From: Chitinophaga pinensis
GTDB lineage: Bacteria; Bacteroidota; Bacteroidia; UBA4408
Direction of reading: 5' to 3'
Assembly (NCBI GenBank): GCA_945872355.1
Contig: CAMBZU010000006.1
Coordinates: forward strand, 1-64,000
Length of the DNA: 64,000 bases
Of this stretch, positions 16,819-25,383 are shown piece after piece; position 1 is the first letter of the stretch; every line of letters begins with the position of its first letter. The position numbers were made by a program, and so were the translations under genes. The notes beneath the pieces are model-generated. The model saw only the letters and a program-made list of their open reading frames with translations, was not told the origin of the DNA and did not search any database.

Positions 16819-16879
16819 AGTCGAACCCCCAACCTTCTGATCCGTAGTCAGATGCTCTATCCAATTAAGCTACAGAACC
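16806..16879 (-). tRNA. tRNA-Arg (anticodon ACG)
   Basis: The minus strand reads GGTTCTG at the 5' end, pairing with CAGGACC at the 3' end (one G-T pair). The D-arm is AGCTTAATTGGATAGAGC, the anticodon stem-loop is TCTGA-CTACGGA-TCAGA giving anticodon ACG (arginine CGU family, read after A-to-I editing), and the T-arm contains GGTTCGACTCC. The discriminator base is A and CCA is not encoded. The gene is 74 bases long. Its 3' end faces the accessory block and is duplicated at 16706-16717. Confidence 0.95.
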
Positions 16880-16924
16880 ATTTTTGAGGGCGCAAAGATA
16901 TAAATATTATTTGATATCCAAATT

Positions 16925-17992
16925 TTACTCGCCTTCTTGCTTGTTTACGGGTGCCATTTGCTGCTGCAGTACTTGCCTATCGCGCATTCTACCATTGATG
17001 AGCGCGGTGTACGACCTGGCTTTTTTATTGCCAAAATCGCTGTAGGCTTTTTTACTCCATTCTAAGGCAATATCAAAGTTGCCTCGTGTTTCACAAAAAA
17101 CTGCCATGTTGTAGCATGCGCGTCCTGCAATCTTTTTTTCTTTGTTTAAGGCTTCCTTTTTCCAAATTTCTGCGGCACCTTCCCAGTCGTTTATCTTTAC
17201 TTTTTTACCCGCCTTTTTCAATTCATCGCTTCCTTTTGTATAGTATTGTCTGCTTTCTGTAACCCACAATGGTGTTATTCTGCGGCCATAACGCTGCCCA
17301 GTATGAAATCCAGTTCTAAACAAGGCATCATACTTTGATGGAAGATTAGCTAGTGCCTCATTTTGAGTTAGGCCCTGTCCAGTAAAAGCCAAAAAATCGG
17401 TGTAGCGAAATTCATCTGAAATCACCTCACTCTTGTTGTTATAAATTCTCCATCCTACGGTGATGTTCATTCTACTATCTGCTCTTACCCCGGGCATATC
17501 TTTATACACATCTTTTGCCACGCGGGTTCTTATGGTAATTGGTGTAAAATTTACGCGCGAGTCTGAATCAAAGGCTTCTAAAGCGATTAAGGCATCTAGG
17601 TTATTTCTTTGACATACCTCATTAATTTTAGCTCGGCTCAATGGTTCTGGAAATTGTCCTGTTCCGCTGCCTTTAAGCATATCGATATCTAAACGTATTA
17701 ACTTAAAACGGGGCGATTGACTCATCACATCTATCATACCATCAACAGTGGCCTCTGAACCTCTTCTATCTGTGCCTATGCCCTCGCCTGTTAAAACGCC
17801 TTCAATAATGTTCCATGCCTTATTATCTTTGGTAGGATAGGTGCGATTGATAACACCTACGTTGATGATATTATCTTCTACGGTTATTTCTGCTGGCTTT
17901 AACACTTGCAGACTCGTACTGGAAGTACAAGCGCCTAAAAGTATTGCTAATAAAGGGATGCAGAGTGCAAGATGTAAAAAAATCTTTTTCAT
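16925..17992 (-). CDS. Lipoprotein, DUF6340-like, with C-terminal TPR pair
   Basis: This is a 355-residue protein with a lipoprotein signal (lipobox LLGAC at about 18-22). The middle region (ITVEDNIINVGVINRTYP, then NLDALIALEAFDSDSRV) fits a Bacteroidota envelope family that I recall as DUF6340. The C-terminal 100 residues form TPR-like helices (NDWEGAAEIWKKEALNKEKKIAGRACYNMAVFCETRGNFD is read in two units). Function is unknown. It follows uvrB on the same strand with a 38-base gap, so the two may be co-transcribed, though no functional link to DNA repair is implied. Confidence 0.78.
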   Translation of the reverse strand: MKKIFLHLALCIPLLAILLGACTSSTSLQVLKPAEITVEDNIINVGVINRTYPTKDNKAWNIIEGVLTGEGIGTDRRGSEATVDGMIDVMSQSPRFKLIRLDIDMLKGSGTGQFPEPLSRAKINEVCQRNNLDALIALEAFDSDSRVNFTPITIRTRVAKDVYKDMPGVRADSRMNITVGWRIYNNKSEVISDEFRYTDFLAFTGQGLTQNEALANLPSKYDALFRTGFHTGQRYGRRITPLWVTESRQYYTKGSDELKKAGKKVKINDWEGAAEIWKKEALNKEKKIAGRACYNMAVFCETRGNFDIALEWSKKAYSDFGNKKARSYTALINGRMRDRQVLQQQMAPVNKQEGE

Positions 17993-18030
17993 GAGGGGTC
18001 TTTTGTAAGGCTACAATAAAAATTGTGCCA

Positions 18031-20049
18031 CTATTTATCCTGTATCAATTTTTCGATGGCATACATTTCATCTCTGAGGCGCGCTGCTTCCATAAAATCC
18101 AATTCTTTTGCAGCTGTTTCCATTTGTTTTTTTGTAGCCTGAAGTGTTTTTTTCAATTGATCTTTGTTCATATATTGCACCACAGGATCAGCAGCAATAC
18201 TAATGTTCTCTGGCTCAGTATAAGAATGACTATTAAATCTTGCATCACGAGCTTTATGTCCCGATAAAACGGCATCGGTAGATTTATTAATTTGTGTTGG
18301 AACAAGGCCATGCTTGGTATTGTAAGCAATTTGCTTTTCACGCTTTCTATCGGTTTCATCAATGGTAAGTTTCATCGATTTAGTGATATTGTCGGCATAC
18401 ATAATTACTTTGCCATTAACGTTACGCGCAGCACGACCCGCTGTTTGCGTTAAGGAGCGGTGTGATCTTAAGAAACCTTCTTTATCAGCATCTAAGATGG
18501 CAACTAGTGAAACCTCTGGCAAATCAAGACCTTCACGCAATAAATTCACACCTATAAGCACATCAAACTTACCTATTCGCAAATCATGTAAAATTTCTAC
18601 GCGTTCTAAGGTATCTACTTCTGAGTGAATATACCTACAACGAATATTTAAATTAGCCATATATTTTGCCAGTTCCTCTGCCATACGTTTCGTTAAAGTG
18701 GTTACTAAAACGCGCTCATTCAAATCAATACGTAATTGGCATTCATCTAATAAATCATCTACCTGATTAATACTTGGTCTAACCTCAATTACAGGATCTA
18801 AAAGACCTGTAGGTCTTATTACCTGTTCAACCACAACACCACCACTTTTTTCTAATTCAAAATCTGCAGGTGTGGCGCTTACGTAAATTACCTGATTAAT
18901 TAAACTTTCAAACTCATCAAACTGCAATGGACGATTATCCATTGCTGCGGGCAAGCGAAATCCATAATCTACTAAATTTACTTTTCGTGATCTATCGCCA
19001 CCATACATACCTCTAATTTGAGGAATGGTAACATGGCTTTCATCAATAATGGTGATGTAATCTTTCGGAAAATAATCTATCAAACAAAAGGGCCTGGCAC
19101 CTGGTTTACGTTTATCAAAATATCTCGAATAGTTTTCAATACCGCTGCAATAGCCTAGTTCACGCATCATTTCTAAATCAAAAGTAACCCTATCTTCCAG
19201 TCGTTTAGCTTCTAAATGCTTGTCCATTTCTTTAAGATAATCAACCTGCTTTACCATATCCTCTTGTATTTGAAAAATGGCTTGCAACATACTGTCTTTG
19301 GTTGTTACAAATAAGTTGGCAGGACTAATAACTGCTTGCGTTAATGCTTCAATTTTCATTCCTGAAACTGGATCAAAAGAATCTATAGATTCAATTTCAT
19401 CGCCGTAGAAAACAACCCTAAAACCATAGTCGTAATAGGCCAAATAAATATCTACTGTATCGCCTTTCACTCTAAATTTTCCTCTCACAAAATCGGTTTC
19501 GGTGCGAGAATATAAACTACCAACAAGTAAGTGCAAAAATTTATTCCTACTCAGGAGTTGACCTGTTTTTATTCTAATTACATTCTCGTAATAGTCGCTA
19601 GGATTTCCCATACCATAAATGCAAGATACTGAAGAAACCACAATGATATCTTGCCTTCCACTCAACAAAGTAGATGCTGTGCTTAAGCGTAGTTTTTCTA
19701 TTTCATCATTAATGGCTAAATCCTTTTCAATATATGTATTGGTTGTTGGCAAGAAAGCTTCTGGCTGGTAATAATCATAATAAGAAACAAAATACTCAAC
19801 ACGATTATTGGGAAAAAACTGTTTAAACTCACCATATAATTGGGCAGCCAAGGTTTTATTATGACTTAAAATTAATGCTGGCTTTTGCACTTGTTCAATA
19901 ACATTGGCAATGGTAAATGTTTTACCCGAACCAGTTACACCAAGCAGTGTTTGGTTTGGATTGCCCGCGTTTACGCCTTCGCTTAACTGCCTGATGGCTT
20001 CCGGCTGATCTCCGGTGGGTTTATAGTCAGAAACAATTTCGAATTTCAC
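18031..20049 (-). CDS. uvrB: Excinuclease ABC subunit B
   Basis: This 672-residue protein is a full-length UvrB, the damage-verifying helicase-like subunit of nucleotide excision repair that acts with UvrA and UvrC in the cytoplasm. Walker A is GVTGSGKT (37-44). The DNA-clamping beta-hairpin region contains YYDYYQPEAFLPTTNTYIEKD in two parts, motif II is DESHVTIPQ, and motifs V/VI are NLLREGLDLPEVSLVAILDAD split by the domain with QTAGRAARN. The C-terminal UVR motif (AAKELDFMEAARLRDEM) binds UvrC. The length is normal for the family. The start at 20049 gives the expected N-terminus (FEIVSDYKPTGDQPEAI). Confidence 0.98.
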   Translation of the reverse strand: MKFEIVSDYKPTGDQPEAIRQLSEGVNAGNPNQTLLGVTGSGKTFTIANVIEQVQKPALILSHNKTLAAQLYGEFKQFFPNNRVEYFVSYYDYYQPEAFLPTTNTYIEKDLAINDEIEKLRLSTASTLLSGRQDIIVVSSVSCIYGMGNPSDYYENVIRIKTGQLLSRNKFLHLLVGSLYSRTETDFVRGKFRVKGDTVDIYLAYYDYGFRVVFYGDEIESIDSFDPVSGMKIEALTQAVISPANLFVTTKDSMLQAIFQIQEDMVKQVDYLKEMDKHLEAKRLEDRVTFDLEMMRELGYCSGIENYSRYFDKRKPGARPFCLIDYFPKDYITIIDESHVTIPQIRGMYGGDRSRKVNLVDYGFRLPAAMDNRPLQFDEFESLINQVIYVSATPADFELEKSGGVVVEQVIRPTGLLDPVIEVRPSINQVDDLLDECQLRIDLNERVLVTTLTKRMAEELAKYMANLNIRCRYIHSEVDTLERVEILHDLRIGKFDVLIGVNLLREGLDLPEVSLVAILDADKEGFLRSHRSLTQTAGRAARNVNGKVIMYADNITKSMKLTIDETDRKREKQIAYNTKHGLVPTQINKSTDAVLSGHKARDARFNSHSYTEPENISIAADPVVQYMNKDQLKKTLQATKKQMETAAKELDFMEAARLRDEMYAIEKLIQDK

Positions 20050-20204
20050 AAGGCGAAGTTAGTTTTTTTTATTAAAGTATGAATAGATGAGGCGCTTATT
20101 CGATTGATTTAACAGTACTTTTAACGCACTTAAAACATCTTAATAATGCTTGGTTAATAAGTACTTTCAATAAATTAAATATACACTTGTAAGTTAATGA
20201 TTGG

Positions 20205-22532
20205 ATGTCTATTTTGGGGCTATTAAATTTTTGCTTTTTGAAACGTATTAAAAAGGAGATAGATCGTTATGATAACTTGAGAAAAGTGATTTACTTTTTT
20301 CCAGTACAACTATTTTTAGTGCATTTCAAAAAAAACCAAATGATGTTGGTTTATTGGCTTATTTTATTTGGCTTTATCTTACAAAAAATTGCCCCTAAAT
20401 ACGGCATTCCCTATTTATTTTTAAATCCTGAGTATTTAGATGATGTTAATTTTTGGTCCTACCTCATCATCGGTTTTGGGGTTGGTGGATTTACGATGGC
20501 ATTTAATATTTCGAGTTATATTATGAATGCCTTTCGCTTTCCATTTTTGGCCACCACTTCCAATCCATTTTTAAAATACTGCCTCAATAATTTCATCATT
20601 CCCAGCTCATTTATTATTGTTTATTGCGTTCAAATTTATTTTTTTCAAATTAAAAATCAATTCTTGTCGGTATCTGAAACGCTCTTTGAAATAACAGGTT
20701 TTCTGTTAGGCGTTTTTCTTTTTCTGTTTTTATCTATCAGCTATTTCTTTAAAACCAATAAAGATTTGTTTAAAATGTTTGGTATTAAAATAGAGGAAGG
20801 CGATGAGTTAAAAGTAAAATTTAAGACAAGTAGAATTACACTTAAAAAAAATATGGACTGGCAAACCATAGATAAAAGCCAGCGCGATTGGCATGTTGAA
20901 ACATATTGGAGCACATTTACAAAAATTAGAAAGGCACGTGATTTTCATCATTACGATAAAGAAATGTTGTTGAATGTTTTCCGCCAAAACCAAACCAATG
21001 CGGCACTTTTTGAAGTATTTGTAGTAATCAGTTTACTGATATTGGGAATGTTTAGAGAAAATCCTTTTTTTGAGATACCCGCAGGCGCAAGTATTTTGTT
21101 ACTTTTTACCATGTATTTAATGCTAAATAGCGCAGTATACAATTGGTTGAGAGGCTGGAGCACGAGTGTATTTTTTATGATTTTGTTGGTGATTAATTCC
21201 ATATTTGCATGGAGTTTTTTTAACGTTATGAATGGGGCTTATGGATTAAATTATCATACTGAAAAAGCAAGATATACCAGACAAACATTACAAAAGTTTG
21301 ATGCTAATAAGCAATATTTAGAGGCCGATATGCAGTCGACCTTAGAAATACTTAATAAATGGAGAGTTAAAAACACTTTGAATAGCATGCAAATGCATCA
21401 TAAACCAAAACTTATTATCATCAATACAAGTGGTGGTGGTTTACGCAGCGCCCTATGGACCTTTTACTCCTTACAATATGCCGATAGTCTGCTTAATGGC
21501 GAATTGTTAAAGCATACTGAATTAATTACTGGTGCATCAGGCGGCATGCTAGGTGCGGCCTATCTTAGAGAATTGTTATTACGAAAATATGATCATAAAA
21601 TTAAAACATTAAATCGCCAAAGTTATATCGATAATATTGCCAAAGATGTACTTAATCCTGTTGTATTTGCAATGACTGTAAATGATCTTTTTTTACGATT
21701 AGAAAATATAAAAATTGGTGCTAATGTTTATAAGAAAGATAGGGCTTACGCTTTAGAGAATAAGATCAATCAAAACACGAATTATGTTTTAGACAAGAAG
21801 CTCATGGACTATGAAATTCCTGAAAAGGAAGCAAAAATACCGATGATGATTTTTTCTCCCTCCATTCTCAATGATGGTAAGAAATTATATATCAGTAGCC
21901 AACATATTTCTTACATGTCGCAGAGCAATAGCACCCAAAATATAAATAAGTATAATTTAATTGAAGGAATTGAATTTAGGAGATTTTTTAAAAATCAAGA
22001 GGCAGATAGTTTGCTCTTTACAAGCGCCATAAGAATGAGTGCTACATTTCCTTTTGTATCGCCTGTTGTGAGCTTACCAAGCAGTCCTGTAATAGATGTT
22101 GTTGATGCAGGAGGTAGAGATAATTATGGTGTAGAAACTTCACTAAAATTTTTATATACTTTTAGAAATTGGATAAGCACCAATACGAGTGGGGTTGTGA
22201 TTTTACAGATACGCGATAGAAGAAAACAAAAGACAGATGAGTCGAACGACAATCCTACTTTAATGCAAAGTATTACTGCGCCTGCCGAAAGTTTGTATGA
22301 TAATTTATTTGCTGTACAAGATTTGAATCAAAATGCATTACTTACCTATGCTGGCTTGTGGTTTGATGGCAAGATTGATGTAGTAGATTTTGAATTGAGA
22401 AATGAAAAACCAGATAAGATATCATTAAGTTGGCATCTTACTAAAAAAGAGAAAAAGAAAGTGATGGAGAGTATTCATCTCCCCGAAAATCAATTGGCCT
22501 TTAAACGTTTGAAAGTGCTTTTAGAAGAGTAA
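20205..22532 (+). CDS. Membrane-embedded patatin-like phospholipase
   Basis: This 775-residue protein couples a membrane region to a patatin-like hydrolase domain. The first ~350 residues contain about seven hydrophobic helices, in two groups separated by a basic cytoplasmic loop (about 195-260). The hydrolase part shows the oxyanion motif SGGGLRSALW (about 406-415), the nucleophile elbow GASGGMLG (about 443-450) and the catalytic Asp motif DAGGRDNYG (about 632-640), so the Ser-Asp dyad is intact. The likely role is hydrolysis of membrane lipids at the inner membrane. It is a single plus-strand gene divergent from uvrB, and its stop codon directly abuts the stop of rnhA on the opposite strand. 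Confidence 0.88.
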   Translation: MSILGLLNFCFLKRIKKEIDRYDNLRKVIYFFPVQLFLVHFKKNQMMLVYWLILFGFILQKIAPKYGIPYLFLNPEYLDDVNFWSYLIIGFGVGGFTMAFNISSYIMNAFRFPFLATTSNPFLKYCLNNFIIPSSFIIVYCVQIYFFQIKNQFLSVSETLFEITGFLLGVFLFLFLSISYFFKTNKDLFKMFGIKIEEGDELKVKFKTSRITLKKNMDWQTIDKSQRDWHVETYWSTFTKIRKARDFHHYDKEMLLNVFRQNQTNAALFEVFVVISLLILGMFRENPFFEIPAGASILLLFTMYLMLNSAVYNWLRGWSTSVFFMILLVINSIFAWSFFNVMNGAYGLNYHTEKARYTRQTLQKFDANKQYLEADMQSTLEILNKWRVKNTLNSMQMHHKPKLIIINTSGGGLRSALWTFYSLQYADSLLNGELLKHTELITGASGGMLGAAYLRELLLRKYDHKIKTLNRQSYIDNIAKDVLNPVVFAMTVNDLFLRLENIKIGANVYKKDRAYALENKINQNTNYVLDKKLMDYEIPEKEAKIPMMIFSPSILNDGKKLYISSQHISYMSQSNSTQNINKYNLIEGIEFRRFFKNQEADSLLFTSAIRMSATFPFVSPVVSLPSSPVIDVVDAGGRDNYGVETSLKFLYTFRNWISTNTSGVVILQIRDRRKQKTDESNDNPTLMQSITAPAESLYDNLFAVQDLNQNALLTYAGLWFDGKIDVVDFELRNEKPDKISLSWHLTKKEKKKVMESIHLPENQLAFKRLKVLLEE

Positions 22533-23018
22533 CTATTTTTCAAACATATCTGCCTTATCTTTTATGCTTTCGTAATACACATCGGGCTGTAAATTTTTAC
22601 CCGCTGCGGCAGCTACCGCCAGCCTATCACAGCATTCATTTTCAGGAATTTCGGCATGCCCTTTAATCCATATAAACTTAACTTTATGTTGGCGGTATAT
22701 GAGCAAAAAACGTTTCCACAAATCTGGATTTTTCTTTTTGGCAAAGCCCTTCTTTTCCCAACCCAATAGCCAACCTTTCTCCACCGAATCAACAACATAT
22801 TTAGAGTCGGAATAAATGGTGATATGAATACCAGGCTTTTTTAGTGTTTCTAATCCAATAATAACAGCTAACAATTCCATTCTGTTGTTGGTAGTTAATC
22901 TAAAGCCATCACTTAATTCTTTTCTATTATGACTACTTAGCAATACCACGCCATATCCTCCTGGACCTGGATTTCCGGTAGCTGCGCCATCGGTGTACAT
23001 AATAACTTGACTCAACAT
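22533..23018 (-). CDS. rnhA: Ribonuclease HI
   Basis: This 161-residue protein is a normal-sized RNase HI, which cleaves the RNA strand of RNA-DNA hybrids. The acidic active-site residues are visible in order: MYTDGAATGNPGPGGYG (first Asp), NNRMELLAVI (Glu), IYSDSKYVVDS (second Asp) and the final Asp in NECCDRLAV. The basic handle region GWEKKGFAKKKNPDLWKRF is also present, as in the enterobacterial type. It precedes the MarC-like gene's downstream end on the same strand (gap 15 bases), so the two are likely co-transcribed with MarC first. Its stop lies directly against the patatin-like gene's stop. Confidence 0.97.
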   Translation of the reverse strand: MLSQVIMYTDGAATGNPGPGGYGVVLLSSHNRKELSDGFRLTTNNRMELLAVIIGLETLKKPGIHITIYSDSKYVVDSVEKGWLLGWEKKGFAKKKNPDLWKRFLLIYRQHKVKFIWIKGHAEIPENECCDRLAVAAAAGKNLQPDVYYESIKDKADMFEK

Positions 23019-23033
23019 ATTTTTATTTTAAAG

Positions 23034-23612
23034 TTATATAACTCCGCTAATGCCAGCGTTTGCTCTAAATAATTTAACCGCAATGGCCAATAAAATTACA
23101 CCAAAAACTTTTCTAACAATATCAATACCCCCCGGACCTAACAATTTTTCGATGTGCATGGTATTTTTTAAAACAATATAAACCAAAGCCACATTTATAA
23201 AAATTGCTATAATAATACTCTCGAGCGCATAGGCTGCTTTTAAAGACAATAAAGTAGTCATAGTTCCAGCGCCAGCTATTAAAGGAAAAGCTATAGGCAC
23301 AATAGCAGCTGTTTTTGAATGACTATCCTTATAAATCTGTATACCTGTAATCATTTCTAAAGCAATAAAAAACAAGATTAAGGAGCCCGCAATGGCAAAA
23401 GAATATACATCAATGCCAATAATATCAAGTATTGAGTTTCCAACAAAAAGAAAAATCATCATTAATAAAAAGGAAACAAAGGTGGCTTTTTCCGAATGTA
23501 TGTGACCAGCCTTTCGGCGCACTTCAATCAACACTGGAATAGAACCAATGATATCGATGACCGCAAACAATATCATTGTAACCGTTAAAATTTCTTTGAT
23601 GTTAAATTGCAT
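23034..23612 (-). CDS. MarC family integral membrane protein
   Basis: This 192-residue protein has about six hydrophobic helices and the layout of the MarC (UPF0056) family: an N-terminal TM with DIIGSIPVLIEVRRKAG, a central IAGSLILFFIALEMI helix, and PLIAGAGTMTTLLSLKA, which is the most conserved family segment. Despite the name (multiple antibiotic resistance), the function of MarC is unknown and no resistance role is established. It lies in the inner membrane. It is followed by rnhA at 15 bases on the same strand. Confidence 0.93.
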   Translation of the reverse strand: MQFNIKEILTVTMILFAVIDIIGSIPVLIEVRRKAGHIHSEKATFVSFLLMMIFLFVGNSILDIIGIDVYSFAIAGSLILFFIALEMITGIQIYKDSHSKTAAIVPIAFPLIAGAGTMTTLLSLKAAYALESIIIAIFINVALVYIVLKNTMHIEKLLGPGGIDIVRKVFGVILLAIAVKLFRANAGISGVI

Positions 23613-23826
23613 TGCTTTAAAATTGCTTATTAATTTTTGTGCAAAGAAAAGATATCTATACCGTAAAATTAAACTTCTTTAATGAATTTATCATTCTTAA
23701 AAATTTAGCACTGTTTTAGCAATACATTTTAGTAATGAATAATTTATGATTAACTAAAATTAACTACATTGTGATAACTAAACACAGTCATTTAAGCGTT
23801 AACATTGCACATTAAAACAAAACAAT

Positions 23827-25383
23827 ATGGATAGTATAAACATTCTCTGGGCAGATGATGAAATTGATTTACTTAAACCTCATGTGCTTTTTTTAGAACA
23901 AAAGGGTTATAAAGTAAGCACTGCCAATAGTGGAAATGACGCGCTAGAATTACTTCCAAAAGGAAATTTTGATTTAATTTTTTTAGATGAAAATATGCCG
24001 GGCTTAAGTGGATTAGAAACTTTAGCTAAAATAAAAAACAATTATCCCAATATTCCGGTGGTGATGGTTACAAAAAGTGAAGAAGAAAGCATTATGGAAG
24101 ATGCTATTGGAGCTAAAATAGCAGACTATCTCATCAAACCAGTTAATCCAAATCAGCTCTTATTATCCATCAAAAAAAACCTAGACAACAAGCGTTTAAT
24201 TAGTGAAAAAACAAACGCTGCTTACCAACAAGATTTCAGAAATATTAGTATACAATTGGGCGATAATTTAGACTACCTAGAATGGGTAGAAGTTCATCGT
24301 AAATTGGTATTTTGGGAGTTGGAACTTGAAAAGCTAAGAGACAATGGCATGGTAGAAGTGCTTAGCATGCAAAAGCGAGAGGCAAATGCTCAATTTTGTA
24401 AGTTTATAGAAAAAAATTATCTGTCATGGGTAAATGGCACTGCCAAAGAAATTCCTGTGCAATCTCACACTTTATTTAGTAAAAAAATTGCGCCATTTTT
24501 ATTGGAAGAAGGTCCCATTTTTTTAATCGTAATTGATAACCTCAGATTTGACCAATGGAAAGCCATACAGCCTCTGGTAAATGAGTATTTTAAAACAGAC
24601 ACCGAAGAGTTATTTTATAGCATATTGCCTACAGCCACACAGTATGCAAGAAACGCATTGTTTGCTGGATTAATGCCTTCTCAAATTGAAAAGTTGTATC
24701 CAAAATTATGGTTGAATGATGATGATGAAGGTGGGAAAAATATGCATGAAGAAGAACTGCTAGGTGAACAGTTAAAGCGGAACGGCAAAAACATTAAGTT
24801 TTCATATACCAAAGTAACCAACATAAATGCTGGTAAAAAACTACCTGAAAGTGTAAGTAACATGATGAATAATAAACTGAATGTTATTGTATATAATTTT
24901 GTAGATATGCTAAGCCACGCGCGCACCGAAATGGATATGATTAGGGAATTGGCAGATGAAGAGCCAGCATACCGATCATTAACTGTATCATGGTTTGAGC
25001 ATTCGCCTTTGTTTGAAGCAATGAAAATTATAGCTGAGAAAAAAGCAAGAGTTATTATAACTACCGACCATGGCACTGTGCATGTAAAAGAACCTTCAAA
25101 AATTATTGGCGACAGAAATGTGAATTCTAATTTACGCTACAAACAAGGCAAGAGCTTAGATTATAACAAAAAAGATGTGTTTGAAATTAGAAACCCAGCC
25201 GATGCCTTTTTACCTAAAAATAATGTAAGCTCCTCCTACGTTTTTGCTAAAGAAGATAAGTATTTTGTTTATCCAAACAACTACGCACAATTTGTAAATT
25301 ATTTCAAAAACACCTTTCAACACGGCGGTGTAAGTATGGAAGAAATTTTAATTCCTTTTGTGTCCCTATCGGCTAAACAGTAG
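23827..25383 (+). CDS. porX: T9SS response regulator with PglZ domain (PorX)
   Basis: This 518-residue protein joins an N-terminal receiver domain to a PglZ alkaline-phosphatase-like domain, the PorX architecture. The receiver shows the acidic pair DD (10-11), phospho-acceptor D54 in LIFLDENMPG, and the conserved K of LIKPVNP (about 105). The PglZ part has VIDNLRFDQW (metal-binding Asp), PTATQYARNALFAGL (nucleophile Thr region) and TTDHGT (Asp/His metal ligands). PorX works with the kinase PorY and sigma factor SigP to control T9SS genes, and its PglZ domain is a metal-dependent phosphodiesterase. Its last 11 bases overlap the end of the convergent O-antigen ligase-like gene. It is monocistronic in this window. 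Confidence 0.96.
   Translation: MDSINILWADDEIDLLKPHVLFLEQKGYKVSTANSGNDALELLPKGNFDLIFLDENMPGLSGLETLAKIKNNYPNIPVVMVTKSEEESIMEDAIGAKIADYLIKPVNPNQLLLSIKKNLDNKRLISEKTNAAYQQDFRNISIQLGDNLDYLEWVEVHRKLVFWELELEKLRDNGMVEVLSMQKREANAQFCKFIEKNYLSWVNGTAKEIPVQSHTLFSKKIAPFLLEEGPIFLIVIDNLRFDQWKAIQPLVNEYFKTDTEELFYSILPTATQYARNALFAGLMPSQIEKLYPKLWLNDDDEGGKNMHEEELLGEQLKRNGKNIKFSYTKVTNINAGKKLPESVSNMMNNKLNVIVYNFVDMLSHARTEMDMIRELADEEPAYRSLTVSWFEHSPLFEAMKIIAEKKARVIITTDHGTVHVKEPSKIIGDRNVNSNLRYKQGKSLDYNKKDVFEIRNPADAFLPKNNVSSSYVFAKEDKYFVYPNNYAQFVNYFKNTFQHGGVSMEEILIPFVSLSAKQ

Noticed and set aside
16638-16832. 64-residue minus-strand frame MGVRLPPGPRKFIK
   Set aside because: It reads through the tRNA-Arg gene, its terminator and the duplicated 54-bp repeats; this is a common false frame over tRNA genes.
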